DNA from: Opitutia bacterium
GTDB taxonomy: Bacteria > Verrucomicrobiota > Verrucomicrobiia > Opitutales > Seribacteraceae
Assembly (NCBI GenBank): GCA_018695085.1
Contig: JABHOU010000075.1
Location: 1-7,207, forward strand
Length of the DNA stretch: 7,207 nucleotides
Direction: 5' to 3'
Positions within the stretch are counted from its first letter, which is position 1. Each line of letters opens with the position of its first letter. The notes beneath the pieces were generated by a model. It made no database searches. It was not told where the DNA came from and was given only the letters and a program-made list of their open reading frames with translations. A program made the position numbers and the translations under genes. Positions 6,940 to 7,207 of the stretch are shown one piece after another.

Positions 6940-6980
6940 TTTGGTAAGTATTTGCGTGATGTATGTTCCGTGGATGGGTT

Positions 6981-7207
6981 TTATGGGTTTGCCGTTGTCG
7001 GTTTGGCTATCTGTTGGCCTTTTTCCCATTTGCCCTGGCCGTAATCGTAGAACCATTTTGGATTGCTTGATCCTTTCATGTAGTACAGCCATCCCTTGTC
7101 TTTCTGGAAGAGGTATGGGAATGCGAGTTCGGCGGTCCATGCCCAATCCGCATCCTCTGACCACAGCCAAGTGTCGTCGACGGTATCACCGACCCTGTAT
7201 AGCCAAC
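6981..7207 (-). CDS. C-terminal end of a Trp-rich GW-module protein, N-terminus beyond window
   Basis: Only the last 74 residues plus the TAA (6981-6983) lie in the window; two bases of a further codon remain at the edge. The visible part reads WLYRVGDTVDDTWLWSEDAD, then WAWT, FPYLFQ, GWLYYMKGSSNP, WFYDYGQGKWEKG and ends TTANP. It is the same Trp/Tyr-rich module as in the protein encoded at 4185-5672, here placed at the extreme C-terminus. I recall this module as common at the ends of secreted Verrucomicrobia proteins, where it may be a binding or surface-retention domain; its function is not established here. The stop is 41 bases before the pentapeptide gene, on the same strand, so co-transcription is likely. 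Another open frame overlaps this DNA but would give an unremarkable Arg-rich sequence. Confidence 0.87.
   Translation of the reverse strand, partial: WLYRVGDTVDDTWLWSEDADWAWTAELAFPYLFQKDKGWLYYMKGSSNPKWFYDYGQGKWEKGQQIAKPTTANP

Noticed and set aside
6940..7170. A 77-residue N-terminal extension of the pentapeptide protein
   Set aside because: It would overlap the coding end of the upstream gene, is Arg-rich and off-phase, and would bury the clear signal peptide that begins at 6939.

Overview
The window carries five genes, all read from the minus strand and packed with gaps of about 40 bases or a 4-base overlap. Every one whose start is visible begins with a signal peptide. In transcription order (high to low coordinates) they are: the 3' end of a protein with a tryptophan-rich module (6981 to beyond 7207); a secreted pentapeptide-repeat protein (5710-6939); a secreted protein with the same Trp-rich module plus an InlB-like repeat (4185-5672); a small outer-membrane beta-barrel protein (3298-4188); and a large multidomain surface protein that runs off the left edge (1-3254). 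No tRNA, rRNA, CRISPR array, transposase or enzyme with a recognisable active site is visible, and no gene-free stretch exceeds 45 bases.

Organism: the gene content suggests a Gram-negative member of the PVC group, most likely Verrucomicrobiota (an Opitutae/Puniceicoccales-type bacterium). The clues are the 'GW...LW.W...GWIWT...FPYL...WL.Y' module, the 'G..Y.G.G.FKF.I.D..G...W.NDG' secreted N-terminal domain, a dockerin-like EF-hand at an N-terminus, and a TSP3-plus-propeller surface protein. I recall all of these as common in that phylum. This is inference from remembered family patterns, not a search. None of the starts has a strong Shine-Dalgarno sequence.

The largest gene is easy to miss because it has no stop codon inside the window. 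The frame from the ATG at 3252-3254 was read codon by codon to position 3 and is open for 1084 codons. It encodes a signal peptide, dockerin pair, SbsA-type Ig-like domain, carboxypeptidase-regulatory-like domain, a helical region, TSP3 calcium repeats and the start of a beta-propeller. Several long open frames overlap it, including one on the plus strand at 813-3188. They are shadows of this GC-rich gene. GC content is clearly higher left of about 3250 than to the right.

Working together: no enzymatic pathway can be read here. The common theme is export. There is one outer-membrane barrel, one large calcium-binding surface protein and three secreted repeat/module proteins in one apparent transcription unit. 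A cell-surface or extracellular-matrix assembly locus is the simplest hypothesis, but the sequence does not prove a joint function.
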